A stretch of 64,000 nucleotides of DNA, from NCBI RefSeq assembly GCF_002994635.1, contig NZ_PVNL01000048.1:1-64000 (forward strand), read 5' to 3'. The notes under the pieces are model-generated. The model saw nothing but the letters and a program-made list of their open reading frames with translations, searched no databases and was not told where the DNA came from. Both the position numbers and the translations under genes were made by a program. Of the stretch, positions 47,201 to 54,352 are shown piece after piece. Origin of the DNA: Enhygromyxa salina. Its GTDB lineage: Bacteria; Myxococcota_A; Polyangia; Nannocystales; Nannocystaceae. Every line of letters starts with the position of its first letter. The first letter of the stretch is position 1.

Positions 47201-50200
47201 GAGCAGACCCGGATCGCGCTGGCCAGTCAGCACGCGAACCCGACCATGCGCGCGCAGGCGCGGCTGCGCGGGGCCGAGGCGCTGCGCAAGCTGATCGATC
47301 TGCGCCGGGCCACCCTCGATGGTCATGAAGATCATGATGACCCCGACGCCCTCGCCCCGCTGTGGACCGAGCTGCTGGCGTTCGTGCCCGACGATCTCGA
47401 CGCCATGCTCGCGCTCGCGGCCGCCCACGATCGTGCCGGTCGCGACGCGCAGGCCAGCGAGCTGTGGAGCCGCGCGGGCGAGCTGCTGCCGGCCGAGGAC
47501 GATCGCTTCTTCATGCCTGCGACCCGGCTCGCGAGCTTGGCGATCATGGCGGGCGAGTTCGAGCGAGCCGGGGCGCTGCTCGAGCGCGCGCTCGCGACCC
47601 GACTCGGCGATCACCACGCGCTCGAGCTGCTGCGTGATCTCGCGGTAGCGAGCGACGACCCGGCCCTGCACGTGCGCGCGCTCGAGGCCCTGATCGAGCA
47701 GCCCGAGCGCGTGAGCCAGCGGGCCGCGCTCGAGCTCGAGGCCGCCCGCGCGCACGCCCTGCTCGCGACCCGACGCGGCTCCGACGAGGGCCTCGAGCCC
47801 GAGTCGCTCGCCGCAGCGATCGCCGCGTTCGAGCGCGCCGCGTTGGCGGTCGAGCCGGGCTCGGCGCTGCACCGCGACATCGGCGGGGCCTGGCTGGCCA
47901 TGGTTGCGACCGACTCGGCCGAGCTGATCGGCACCGACCGAACCAGCGAAGCCCAGCGCTACTCACCCCAGCAGCGCGAGGCTCTGACCCAGGCCCGCGA
48001 GCGCGAGGCCCAGGCCCGCGCCGAGCTCCGGGCCGCCCACGGCAGCGCGCTCGCGGCCGGCGATCTGCGAACCGAGGCCAGCCTGCTCGCGCTCGGTCTC
48101 GGTCGCACCGACGAGGGGCTGAGCCTGGTCGAGACCGCGCTGCTCGCCGATCCCGACGACCCCTTGTTGCTGTCCGCGCTCAAGGATCTGTGCCTCGCGA
48201 CCGGCGCCCAGGCCCGCTACGCCGACGCGCTCGACGCTGCGATCGCGGCGCTGCCCGAAGGTCCCCGGGTCGAGGAGACCCGCGATCGCCTTGCGACCGA
48301 GCTCGCGTTCACGGCCGTCGAGCTCGAGGACGCGACCCGACTGCTGACCCAGCTCGACCGCATGTCGCCGCTGCGCGCCAGCTCGCCCGAGCTGCTCGAC
48401 CTGCGCGAGTGGGCGATCCGCAAGCTCGGCCGGGTCGAGGACGAGCTGACCGAGATCGACGAGGAGCTGCTCGACAGTCGCTCGGGCGAGCACGCCGCGG
48501 TGCTCGTCGAGCGGCTGCTGCGAATGCTCGATCTGGATCACGACGAGACCGGTCGGCGCCTGGCCATGCTCGCGGCGCGGGCCGAGCCAGACGTGGCCGC
48601 CCGGCTGCGCGGCGCGACCCTCGAGCTGGCTCGCAGCGCCACGCCCAGCTACTTCGACGTGCTGCTCGGAACCCTCGAGTCGATGCTTGGCGACGGCCCG
48701 ACCGATGCGCCCCTGCCCGCGACCGTGACGACCCACTGGCCGGCGATCGAGAAGCTCGCGCTCGACCGCGATGACCCGGGGCTGCTCGCTATGCTGATCG
48801 AGCTTGGCCAGCGCGCCGCCACGCTCGGCGCCGACGAGCTCGGCTCCCGGGCGGATCAGCTGCGCGACCTCGCGCTGGTCCGCCACCCCGACAGCGCCGA
48901 GCTCCACGCCCTGGTGCTCGGCCCGCTCGAGGTCGAGCTCTCGACCCTCGATCGCCAGACCCGGCTCGCGCGGGCCGACGCGGCCGTCGACGAGCTCGCC
49001 ACGCACCTGCGTGACCGGCTCAGCGACGACCGCCACCGCGCGCGCTTGTGGGTCGGGTTCGCCAAGCTGTTCGACCGACGCGACGGCGCGGCGCTGCTCA
49101 GCCACCGCGCGCGGGTCGAGGTCGGCAACAACGAGCTGTTCCTGGCGCTGCTCGGCGCCCTCGAAGAGAACAACCACTGGACCCGCGCGCTCGAGCTGCT
49201 CGAGTACCGGGTCGCGCGCGACGACGACCCCAACCGCCAGGTCGCGGATCTCAAGCACCTCGCCCACCTGTGCGCGGACATTCTCGGTGACCCTGACGCC
49301 GCGATCGGCCACCTCGAGCGCGCGCTCGAGCACGCCCCCGAAGATCCCGACTTGATGCTGCCGCTGCTCGACCACTACTACGCGCAGCCGCAGCTCGATC
49401 GCGCGATCGATCTCAGCGCGCGGGTGCTCGAGCACGTGCCGATGGGCGCCGTCGCGTTCGCGGCCCTGGGCCACCGAGCCGCCGACGCGGCGCTGGCCAC
49501 CGGTGAGCACCCCCTCGCCGAGCGGCTGCTCCGCAAGATCCTCGGTCGGGTGCCCGACGACGCCCGAACCCGCGATCGCCTGCGCGAGCTCGAGCAGCTC
49601 GCCGGTGACCCCGAGCACCGCGTGCGCATGCTCGCCGCGATCGCCAACCGCACGGCCGGCAGCGCGCGGATCGAGGCGCTCGAGGAGCGCGCGCGGCTGC
49701 TCATCGACTCGCTCGGTCGGCTCGAAGAGGCGATCGGGGATCTCGAGGCCGTGACCAGCGAGGCGCCCGGTCGGCACCGCACCGTCGGTGTGCTCGCCGA
49801 GCTCTACGAGCAGCGCCAGCGCTGGCAGCCCCTGGTCACCCTGCTCGAGCGCGAGTACCCCCGCCGTCAGGGCCTCGAGCGGGTCCTGACCCTCGAGCGC
49901 ATCGCGACGATCCAGCGCGAGCGCCTCGACGATCCCTCGCGCGCCGAGAAGGCCCTGCGGCTGGCGCTCGAGAACCTCGACAGCCTCGGCGTCGATCGCC
50001 TCGCCAAGCAGCTCGACGACAACGCGGCGCTGCGCGCCGAGCTGACCACCTTCGCCAGCGCTCGCGCTGCGCTCGACGACCTCATTGAAGATCCCTACGA
50101 CGACGCGGGGGTCGACCTCGACGCCGACGCGATCTTCGACCGGATCGTGCTGCCCGAGGCGCTCGCCCGCAGCCCGGCCGCGGCCAACGACGACTCGGCC

Positions 50201-53200
50201 GCGGCCGACGATCGCCCCCTGCCCGTCAGGCCCCGGGTCGCCCCGCTGCGCCCAGCCGACGACGCGGATGGACCCGTGACGCTGGCCGTCGCGCGGCGGG
50301 CGTGGGCCCGGCTCGGCGATCGCCTGCACCTGCAGATCGTCAGCTGCCTCGAGCTCCAGGGCCGGTACTCCGAGCTGATCGCCCACCTCGAGCAGGAGCT
50401 GCGCAGCGAGCTGGCGGGCGACGTCGATCCCCGCCAGCGGTTCCCCAGCGCCCCGGTCAGCGCCAACCCGCGGCTCGCGTTGATCCAGCGCCTCGCTCGC
50501 GCGCTCCGTGATCACGTCGACGACGGCGAGCGCACGGCCGCGGTCTACGTGCGCCTCGAGCAGCTCGACGCGCTGCCCGACGAGGGCCTGGCCACGCTGG
50601 CCCGCTGGTATCGCGCCCAGCAGCGCTACGACGATCTGGTCCGGATCCTCACCGTTCGCTCGCGCAAGCTCGCGCAGCTCGGCGACTGGGATCGCAAGGC
50701 CGAGGCCGACTTTCGGATCGGCGAGCTGCTCGAGGGTCCGCTTCGGCGTCCGCACGAGGCCGCTCGGTTCTTCCTCGACGCGTACCTGGCCAACCCCTTC
50801 GACAACCCCGCGGCGGGTGCCCGCGCGCGCGTGCTGCTGGGCGGCACCGACTCGGTCGTCAACGTCCGCAACCGCCTGCTGATGCGCCTGCCCGAGCTGC
50901 GCGAGGAGTACCGGCCCGCGCTGTTGGCCCTGCTCGCGGATCTGCTCGCGCCCCACGACGATCACGAGGCCGAGGCCGAGCGGCGCTATCGCGAGGCCCT
51001 CGGCCAGGTGCCCAACCTCGCCAGCGCGCTCGAGGGGCTCGGCCGGCTATTGTCTCGCCAGGGTCGGCTCGAAGAGGCGATCGAGCCGCTGACCCAAGCT
51101 GCGCTCAGCGCTGACATTGCCCACGATCGCGCGGCCGACGACGCAGCCGCGGCCGCGCGCGCGTTGATCGAGCTCGACCGGGCCGACGAGGCCGAGCTCA
51201 CCCTCAAGCGGGCGCTCGAGCGCGCGCCGCAGTCCCAGCGCGCGCTGCTCGAGCTCGCGCGCCTGTACGACCGCGTCGATCGCAAGCTCGACGAGGCGCT
51301 GGTGCTCGAGCGCCTCGCCAGCCTCTCGCTGTCCAGCATGCTCCGCGCCGAGGTCGGCTACCGCCAGGCGATGCTGCTGGCTCGCGAGTTTCGCGACGAC
51401 CCCATGTCCGAGGCCGGCGAGAAGGCCCGCGCGCTGCTGCTGGAGGCCGTCGGCGCCGACGCGATGCACGCCCAGGCCCGCCAGATCCTGCTCGAGCTGG
51501 CCAGCGCCCGCAGCGAGTGGTCGATCGTCGCGCACATGCACTTCCTGGCGATCCGCGAGCTGCCGCCCGGCCCGCGCCGGGCCCTGACCCACCTGGATCT
51601 GGCCGAGACCTACCTCGATCGGCTCAGCGACGCGCAGAGCTCGGTCCGCAACCTCGGCGCCGCCTTGCAGCAAGCCCCGACCGACGTCGTGGTCAGCAAG
51701 CGGGCCAGCGCCCTCGCCGCGAGGCTGCCGGATCCAGGCGACGCCGCGGCGCGGCTCGAGCAGTTCTCGCGCAGCCCCGGTCGGCCCGAGCTCGGCGAGG
51801 TGTTCGACGACGCCGCGCGGGCTCGGCTGTTGATCGTCGCCAGCGAGCTGCACCTGCGCAACGACACGCTCGAGCCGGCCGAGGCCGCGGCCCGGGCCGC
51901 GACCGAGCTGCCCAACCTCAGCGACGATCTGCGCAAGCTGGTCACCCGCGCGCTCGAGCAGATCGTCCAGATCGATCAGGGTGAGTTCGATCTTCGCAAG
52001 CGTCGCAAGTCGCTGCACAACCGGCTCGACGCCAGCACCGATCCGATCGAGCGGCTCCACGTGTACTCGCGGCTGCGCGAGACGGCGCGCGCCCTCGATG
52101 ATCGTGCGGATCTCGAAGAGGTCACCCGCGGTCAGCTCGAGCTCGCCCACACCCTGCTCGACGGCGAGCGCGGTCCGGCCCGGGAGGCCGCGCTCGAGGC
52201 CCTGCGCGACGTGTTCGCCGAGTCCGGTGACTACGCCAAGGTCGTGCGGCTCTACGAAGATCTGGCCAGCCGCAGCGGCGACGCGAGCGAGGCCGCGACC
52301 TTGCTCAGCTCGGCCGCCCGGTTCGCGTGGTCGGGCCTGCGCGATCCCAAGCTGGCCGTGGCGATCGTCCGCCGGGCCCTCGATCGCGCGCCGACCCACG
52401 CACCCGCGACCGAGCTGCTCGGGGAGATCGCCGGGGCCTCGGACGAGCGTGAGGTCGACGCGACGATCTGCGATGAGCTGTCCCAGCTCGCGCCGCGCCA
52501 GCGCCCGCCGCTGCTGACCCTGCGCCTGGCCGAGGCCGCGCTGCGACTCGAGCGGCGCGAGCAAGCCCAGAGCGTGCTCCGCCAGCTGCTCGCGGGCGAG
52601 GCGTCGGTCGAGCTGCGCCTGCAGGCGCTGAGCCTGCTCGACGGGCTGCTCGACAGCGCCGCCCGGACCCACGATCGGATCCCGCTGCTCGAGGAGCGGC
52701 TCGAGCTGTGTCGCCGCCACTGGCCCGACCGCGCCGCAGACGTCGCGCTCGAGCTCGCCCGCGCCCAGCGAGCGATCGGCAACCTCCAAGACGCCCGCGC
52801 GACCTGCCGCACCGCCCTGCTCGACAAGCCCTCGGACCAGCCCCTGACCAAGCTCTACGCCGAGCTGCTCGAGCAGGCCGAAGACTGGACCGCGCTGGCC
52901 CGGGCGCTCGAGCAGCTCGCCAACTTGACGATCGAGACCCGCGAGCAGGCCCACTGGCTGACCCGCGCCGCCCAGGTCCACCTCGATCACGGCGCCGAGG
53001 GCCGCGAGTCGCTGACCGCCGCCCGGCGGCTGCTCGAGCGCGCGCGGGCCGTCTCGCTCGAGAGCACCGAAGCCCGCGCGGTGCTCATGCCCCTCGCGTT
53101 TCACCAGGGCGACTGGGAGCGGGTGCTCGAGCTCGCGATCGAGCTGCGCGCGAGCGCGGGCGACGAGCACGAAGCGCTGATCTACGCGGCGCTGACCGAG

Positions 53201-54352
53201 GCCTTCGCCCGCGGCAAGCGGACCTTGGCCCGCTCGATCGCCGACCGGCACGATCGCGGCGTTCGTCAGCGGATCTTGTGGCCGGTGTCGGCCCGGATGC
53301 TCGATCAGATCGCCACCGAGGGGCCGCTGCCGCGGCTCGACGCGCTGCTCTCGGCCGCCGCCGCGCTGTGTGGGGGCACCGAAGAATTGCTCGACGAGCT
53401 CGGCGCGTGGGCGGCCGGGCAGCCGCTCCAAGCTGGGCTCGCGCTCGGCCTCGCCCGGCTCAACGAGGCGTTCCGGCGGATGGAGCTGGCCCGGCACCTG
53501 TATCAGATCGCCGCGTTCATGGCCCCGGGCGGTCCGGTCCCGGTCCTGACCACGCGCCTGCCCCAGGCCGACCTCCCGCGCGCCCCGGCCCAAGAAGACA
53601 GCTGGGTCCCCCTCGAGTGGCGGGGGGCCCTGCGCGAGGTGTTGCTGACCCTGCGCGAGCCGCTGGCCGGCGTGCGCGGCAAGCTTGGCGGCACCCGAGC
53701 CGCGCGCACGCCGAAGGAGCGGCTCGCCGTACGCCACGCCGATCGCATCATCAATCCTTGGCGCGCGGCCCTGGGCGTCGACTTCACGATCGCCGTGACC
53801 GAGCAAAATCCCGCGGCCGGGATCGGGCTGCGCAACCTGAGCAGGCCGACGATCGTCGTGACCGAGACCCTCGTCGACGTGCCCGAAGCCGAGCGCAAGT
53901 ACCGACTCGCCTACGCCGCGGCCGCGCTCGCAACGGGCATGGCGATCGTGTTCGACGATGATCCGATCGGCGTGCCCGATCTGCTCGACGCGCTCACCAG
54001 CCTGGTCAAGCCGCGCCACGAGCCGACCACCGACGCCGCCCGCGGCCTCGTCGACACCCTGGCCGCGCGCGGGCTGACAGCCTCGAAGCTCGACGTGGAT
54101 CTGCGCCGCTCACTCGCCCGCGAGCTCGAGCACTGGCGCGGGGCCCCGGCCAAGCTCGAGCGGGTCCAGCATCGCGCGTGCCTGCTGATCGCCACGCGGC
54201 TGTCGGGCACCGTCGACGGCGCGTTGTTTGCCATGGCCCGTGATCGCGGGCTGCTGACCGAGGTCGGGCGGCCTGGCGATCCGGCCGTGCTCGAGACCAC
54301 CGACGCGGCATGGTTGCTGCGGGCGCTGGGGATCTTTGGAGGCAACGGATGA
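35270..54352 (+). CDS. Giant TPR-repeat protein, about 6,360 residues
   Basis: This single uninterrupted gene of 19 kb encodes a chain built almost wholly of helical repeats with the TPR signature (Leu/Ala pairs, W/L-L-G-x-A-Y-like and final P). Residues 1 to about 330 form a non-repeat N-terminal region (LGFSLLFRERRALLALNR, VEIQHVDLDLRREL). Residues about 1188-4990 hold four super-repeats of 920-975 residues, each with a REWAIRKLGR-like motif (residues 1501, 2431, 3408, 4379). A generic TPR region runs to about 6100. The C-terminal 260 residues (HADRIINPWRAALGVDFTI, TIVVTETLVDVPEAERKYR) look like a globular domain. There is no signal peptide or membrane segment. The ATG 35270 lacks a clear ribosome-binding site; a TTG frame opens at 35051. 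The role is probably scaffolding; no catalytic motif is seen. Confidence 0.9.
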   Translation: MTSDDPPANEPDERDRDDAGRGSDVAGMEVGPGVGNVLGFSLLFRERRALLALNRRSLAAGVRLREYEAVIPGVRFPLRGPLNATTFRNRRPRMVGVTLAVEDRALRPWLRDRLVGQQLLGVEIQHVDLDLRRELPEAELPRPCLMLQGKASDGGGVWLLVGFDAEPHHRLLVLRPCRLWLVGHLPQRPLDARSPAFVGADASVDRTGRDTSAQRLWRAIATRLAAGTIGGVHTGVLSSDDGVLTIDAARLALTRPFASVGWKAPNLEGCAIQDLALSRRGITIELRGPLTEAEAGDHHDPDGDDSPDASSYPPIEPRASEAAARAVARLDGEPGLLDEPIGRGLDRARALLRANPVEPAQDQDDVGPALDQLAALSRELHEFPAAQVAVVRWRVAISRFLDRGACLEAVHEWLDLQPSAAKPRQLVGVLLAAQGEAQDLARLLAAECRQPHPPLTQARLELAVASLLIDHLDDPRSALALAGPLTQRLREQIEGARDRRRGSRRPEPHDPEPHAQAGLSEIVAELEAILPEALVVLARARVAEVAREGRSLATVPHVLEALEEALQATRNPRRRADLRARVAASFTRYGAEHGDDRRGDLQALALIEAAIQDDPEDESLLDRAIELALRTDARGTAATLLRTRLAAAAAHERASLRKRLIAVAAELDDRDHQELARRELGLALEQEPDNAALLRRAATLERKLGDARAAADFLARLLELDEHGEVELDDRDVLVLERARLLRRAGQIDAAWDSLRPALGLIPEQPERVAEDPVAQRWVLDVLELALELAPPTDRPRILDLLITHAHGQRRGEALVERAAQALRVDDRLADLWAATDELEQPQKILAQIEQLLDDRDYEGLARLANLAARERERTTELHARARLGRSLLDEGDPDSAVRQLERAVELAPDRLALRLALADAYEASAQLEDAIPLLHDVLRGDREASPNERARLSLRLAELLRAIGQPEAAAEQLASCERELSRANPELVAEELREAVADQSFEALRELARDRRALAVALEQAALLWPRASEPATAEPAAARRLGAWLARAARVLDLAGVEELDQLDQLDQLELPAIEALPRSRVGLLEAAVDLRPADHELADVLEQVLRELDDPHAVALHLRRQLDRNTDPDLRAALLERLITTLESADGDDTREPSDNLARDLSSDLSSDLASDLAELLEDLLALRPQHTQALLTLGRLRFAAGDLAEARQLWAVVDALLEPDDPRFHRPALELARDALDTGEPRQARQLAERARALRPDDPEALVLLGEIARELDDPNLAAEVLGQRLALDDAGLDQERAELELARAAALEQLFERDGDPSSATQAIEHYAAAELLVPSAQRPQDRSSATRRWLALAVALADHEHEARARAVLRETIGDDLGITELIAEIELLDQRLDRPLAALERLEWALSRHEAAPELLARLGALLAAREHDFELAQRGQRILRGVLKELLAGPGRTRAAELLVEVGANLNDPASVAFALDQLEPERVEQGELARLREWAIRKLGRVQEEIGSVESRLASGGLTAERRAGLVERLLALLDGEIERTAARLLELAEQAERDVAAALADAAVALLEPRLRDEHARGGRDLLELGIEALRCLARHAGAERVVERWPLVELAVREGVELGAGLRPLASLVELATDTNHPKLGALADALLAEQLPVHPDDTRLLRGVWARTSGEVLLREGERGRATIVTLCAEWLEQLITARELDAETAATLLDGLATLVVTELDDQAAAAMLRERAEAQIDDHPRFAALLRKLESRRRWPELVSLLAKAAERGQPPGDDPDAWLALAEAAAADADLPSEVKARERAGELLGRAAKLLTDPPVGLAEIDAQLADRAVAQLRRALELEPDHASLRWRLGLALTRLGQTRAAFDSLVILWEREQWSATGVELGELALRCGELASDLGEYERAVELLNVAHTRASDEWREYATESLYTVLLATNDRDAAVALASARASELEDRQSSVRWLRRAASLADGGRKVELLNRARELAPNDDALVDALETQLRATADHGALEQLLRERLGRYMAAASGDPASLDPELRAAWTGAITALLELLKIDPSAEIDPSAELDDSERTIVPATPRRHGEIVALYEELLTLDPEHVTALMSVAADHHRSKRSGEALSLWARAEPLLADEDPRLFEVARHLAEPRVAAREFDEAHRLLERALVVRPNDLDTLERRHEVACALDAPALVLAAARALLGPEGRKLPSQRQAELHADVARAQALLDAPADAIAAIEAAVGLVEARSELHRELVERWLALLDHPALGDDDDADPLAATRRELAARSELRRALGAELELDQSLRELDLLLGLGELDAAAELIERLLIATPAQAQLRERLIDLDPGGRSKGQGLLAKGQGLLGERGLRSLRRVVESIDAGPTRDELGRELALAGRAAEAARTTLDAIERLSGHAAAEPQLLDLRVWALRKLDRIEDELAELDARLRTAGDEGTGDPVVLERLLRVLERDAEACATRLLDLANDASDTGPGPRTRVWLLESALDLLLEHAPDRVALGVRAIAPLIELIKDSELLVELVPDEQSARARIGAVRRGWQQLAAAALTHAGRDRRVLDQLIELIHVADAATEAALPGFAELGEMLLDRATVDFPDHVKLHELARERSGGDPGVALERVERLAEGHRMDPRGRARLYLGLAATLSDNPDDLGAGDSGVYKEIGFGGSPRTPRRKFLRDLAGYHAGESAIYAPLREALRKLGAFTELLALLASVDADAEQWLELAEDAGAGEDRMAEAAARRRAGLALFGRVLAGEREGGGLADDTALERACVQLGRALALDGDDPATQYHYGRALERAGHTLAAFEQLVVLVEREQHRRAGVEFGPLARRCGLLAVELEAHEQAAGLLRLAYDSLTKIRARVGVAERLFELLLVLGAGEDGDPQWTTQAATLAREVAALIEADLAAAASSEPTDPSQAGEPAADATATDEPGPAKPALDPLPWLERAARLAADEAERARLYAHAHTLAPDDARLADLYEASLRALTDAGESRSSALEQLLRHRIASGLRSGDRAKTVALLERLLLLLREHAQADPSSDSREQIRDRAELLEQLLRLAPDRLEARLELAELRILEGDHEAAAVHWRALAQRLPTEDHRFLAPARALARIAIDAGELDQARGWLQRALVIEPRHPHSLALLLEVGRGLDLPELVLSTSETLLALESTSPAAQPDHDHAPGEAGIVHSRAALLRERARAYERLEQPERALAQVRAAAEASEPGSEDHVEAARQWLRLATRNATRVLLREGEAKVQATGEAEARAQLRLALGDRLPARAYTAEAELLAERLELRGEAIELLRLGLRHHPSEADLLATFEELCAVAGEQARFVRSLAELLDGVARDDEPTRVRLGEKLARAARAIDDPHTCIAALESLPGEVSERPELLELRDWAVRGLGNVDDELARLDQRILALPVGAPSERLQGIVTRILRLHGDAGEPTALRLLALGSRPEAEPELSRALARTALRVAREYAPEQLGVALRALRATLEHDSVKAVAAWWAGVETLALETRELDPILELLRIAISAERDGGVAYGNRADRLAAAAARIAPGDPELHTQLLRRARLAALGLVASEPPIDREIDREIDRDAALEFHGLRPDPPLSVPTSDELERILECEFAGLDALARDLELGGAALAELWSSAVTSIEVELASEHAPMLPTLIALALRERIEAQVDAPATYAALLSLLRARACWADLVDLLLWADERHHNLNLDELDELAAEAGAAGDDVTRRRARIEIGVRRANVREFQAAAEAFADALEVAGEGWLRDVLQYRYGEMLARADRPDAALEQLLPLVNRPQLDALMQVIAEHLGVDQRAWNQRLDEVALARRCAELLVSVDSRTRAAELYRRAYETSRTDDPRRVEIAEQRFELLVGLGERDLAAELAATVAAESREHPERRVAWLLRLAEHGDERRKIEALADAHALRPSDELANRLERALEAFGADERLEALLRTRIEQTRIALASQHANPTMRAQARLRGAEALRKLIDLRRATLDGHEDHDDPDALAPLWTELLAFVPDDLDAMLALAAAHDRAGRDAQASELWSRAGELLPAEDDRFFMPATRLASLAIMAGEFERAGALLERALATRLGDHHALELLRDLAVASDDPALHVRALEALIEQPERVSQRAALELEAARAHALLATRRGSDEGLEPESLAAAIAAFERAALAVEPGSALHRDIGGAWLAMVATDSAELIGTDRTSEAQRYSPQQREALTQAREREAQARAELRAAHGSALAAGDLRTEASLLALGLGRTDEGLSLVETALLADPDDPLLLSALKDLCLATGAQARYADALDAAIAALPEGPRVEETRDRLATELAFTAVELEDATRLLTQLDRMSPLRASSPELLDLREWAIRKLGRVEDELTEIDEELLDSRSGEHAAVLVERLLRMLDLDHDETGRRLAMLAARAEPDVAARLRGATLELARSATPSYFDVLLGTLESMLGDGPTDAPLPATVTTHWPAIEKLALDRDDPGLLAMLIELGQRAATLGADELGSRADQLRDLALVRHPDSAELHALVLGPLEVELSTLDRQTRLARADAAVDELATHLRDRLSDDRHRARLWVGFAKLFDRRDGAALLSHRARVEVGNNELFLALLGALEENNHWTRALELLEYRVARDDDPNRQVADLKHLAHLCADILGDPDAAIGHLERALEHAPEDPDLMLPLLDHYYAQPQLDRAIDLSARVLEHVPMGAVAFAALGHRAADAALATGEHPLAERLLRKILGRVPDDARTRDRLRELEQLAGDPEHRVRMLAAIANRTAGSARIEALEERARLLIDSLGRLEEAIGDLEAVTSEAPGRHRTVGVLAELYEQRQRWQPLVTLLEREYPRRQGLERVLTLERIATIQRERLDDPSRAEKALRLALENLDSLGVDRLAKQLDDNAALRAELTTFASARAALDDLIEDPYDDAGVDLDADAIFDRIVLPEALARSPAAANDDSAAADDRPLPVRPRVAPLRPADDADGPVTLAVARRAWARLGDRLHLQIVSCLELQGRYSELIAHLEQELRSELAGDVDPRQRFPSAPVSANPRLALIQRLARALRDHVDDGERTAAVYVRLEQLDALPDEGLATLARWYRAQQRYDDLVRILTVRSRKLAQLGDWDRKAEADFRIGELLEGPLRRPHEAARFFLDAYLANPFDNPAAGARARVLLGGTDSVVNVRNRLLMRLPELREEYRPALLALLADLLAPHDDHEAEAERRYREALGQVPNLASALEGLGRLLSRQGRLEEAIEPLTQAALSADIAHDRAADDAAAAARALIELDRADEAELTLKRALERAPQSQRALLELARLYDRVDRKLDEALVLERLASLSLSSMLRAEVGYRQAMLLAREFRDDPMSEAGEKARALLLEAVGADAMHAQARQILLELASARSEWSIVAHMHFLAIRELPPGPRRALTHLDLAETYLDRLSDAQSSVRNLGAALQQAPTDVVVSKRASALAARLPDPGDAAARLEQFSRSPGRPELGEVFDDAARARLLIVASELHLRNDTLEPAEAAARAATELPNLSDDLRKLVTRALEQIVQIDQGEFDLRKRRKSLHNRLDASTDPIERLHVYSRLRETARALDDRADLEEVTRGQLELAHTLLDGERGPAREAALEALRDVFAESGDYAKVVRLYEDLASRSGDASEAATLLSSAARFAWSGLRDPKLAVAIVRRALDRAPTHAPATELLGEIAGASDEREVDATICDELSQLAPRQRPPLLTLRLAEAALRLERREQAQSVLRQLLAGEASVELRLQALSLLDGLLDSAARTHDRIPLLEERLELCRRHWPDRAADVALELARAQRAIGNLQDARATCRTALLDKPSDQPLTKLYAELLEQAEDWTALARALEQLANLTIETREQAHWLTRAAQVHLDHGAEGRESLTAARRLLERARAVSLESTEARAVLMPLAFHQGDWERVLELAIELRASAGDEHEALIYAALTEAFARGKRTLARSIADRHDRGVRQRILWPVSARMLDQIATEGPLPRLDALLSAAAALCGGTEELLDELGAWAAGQPLQAGLALGLARLNEAFRRMELARHLYQIAAFMAPGGPVPVLTTRLPQADLPRAPAQEDSWVPLEWRGALREVLLTLREPLAGVRGKLGGTRAARTPKERLAVRHADRIINPWRAALGVDFTIAVTEQNPAAGIGLRNLSRPTIVVTETLVDVPEAERKYRLAYAAAALATGMAIVFDDDPIGVPDLLDALTSLVKPRHEPTTDAARGLVDTLAARGLTASKLDVDLRRSLARELEHWRGAPAKLERVQHRACLLIATRLSGTVDGALFAMARDRGLLTEVGRPGDPAVLETTDAAWLLRALGIFGGNG
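38831..50239 (+). repeat. Four super-repeats inside the giant gene
   Basis: Units start at residues 1188, 2107, 3079 and 4040 (nucleotides 38831, 41588, 44504, 47387). Each begins P[QED]xxxALLxL, contains a later LERAL(A/V)xRP block, and contains the REWAIRKLGR-type element about 313-340 residues in (1501, 2431, 3408, 4379). They are clearly homologous at the protein level but diverged, so they arose by old duplication rather than recent copying. The linker before each unit differs and contains short tandem codon repeats. The end of unit 4 is approximate. Confidence 0.8.
54338..54342 (+). promoter_or_regulatory. Shine-Dalgarno of the YceI-like gene inside the giant gene
   Basis: GGAGG ends 6 bases before the ATG at 54349, which overlaps the giant gene's TGA. 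It shows that the YceI-like protein is translated by re-initiation behind the giant protein. Confidence 0.75.

Noticed and set aside
37418..47872. A stop-free leftward reading frame of about 3,484 codons opposite the giant gene, with two more of about 1,000 codons (47963-50965, 51047-54019).
   Set aside because: They are mirror frames of GAG/CTC/GCG-rich codons of the giant gene. Their products are low-complexity Arg/Gln/Leu/Gly mixtures with no domain, no start signals and no sensible third-position pattern.
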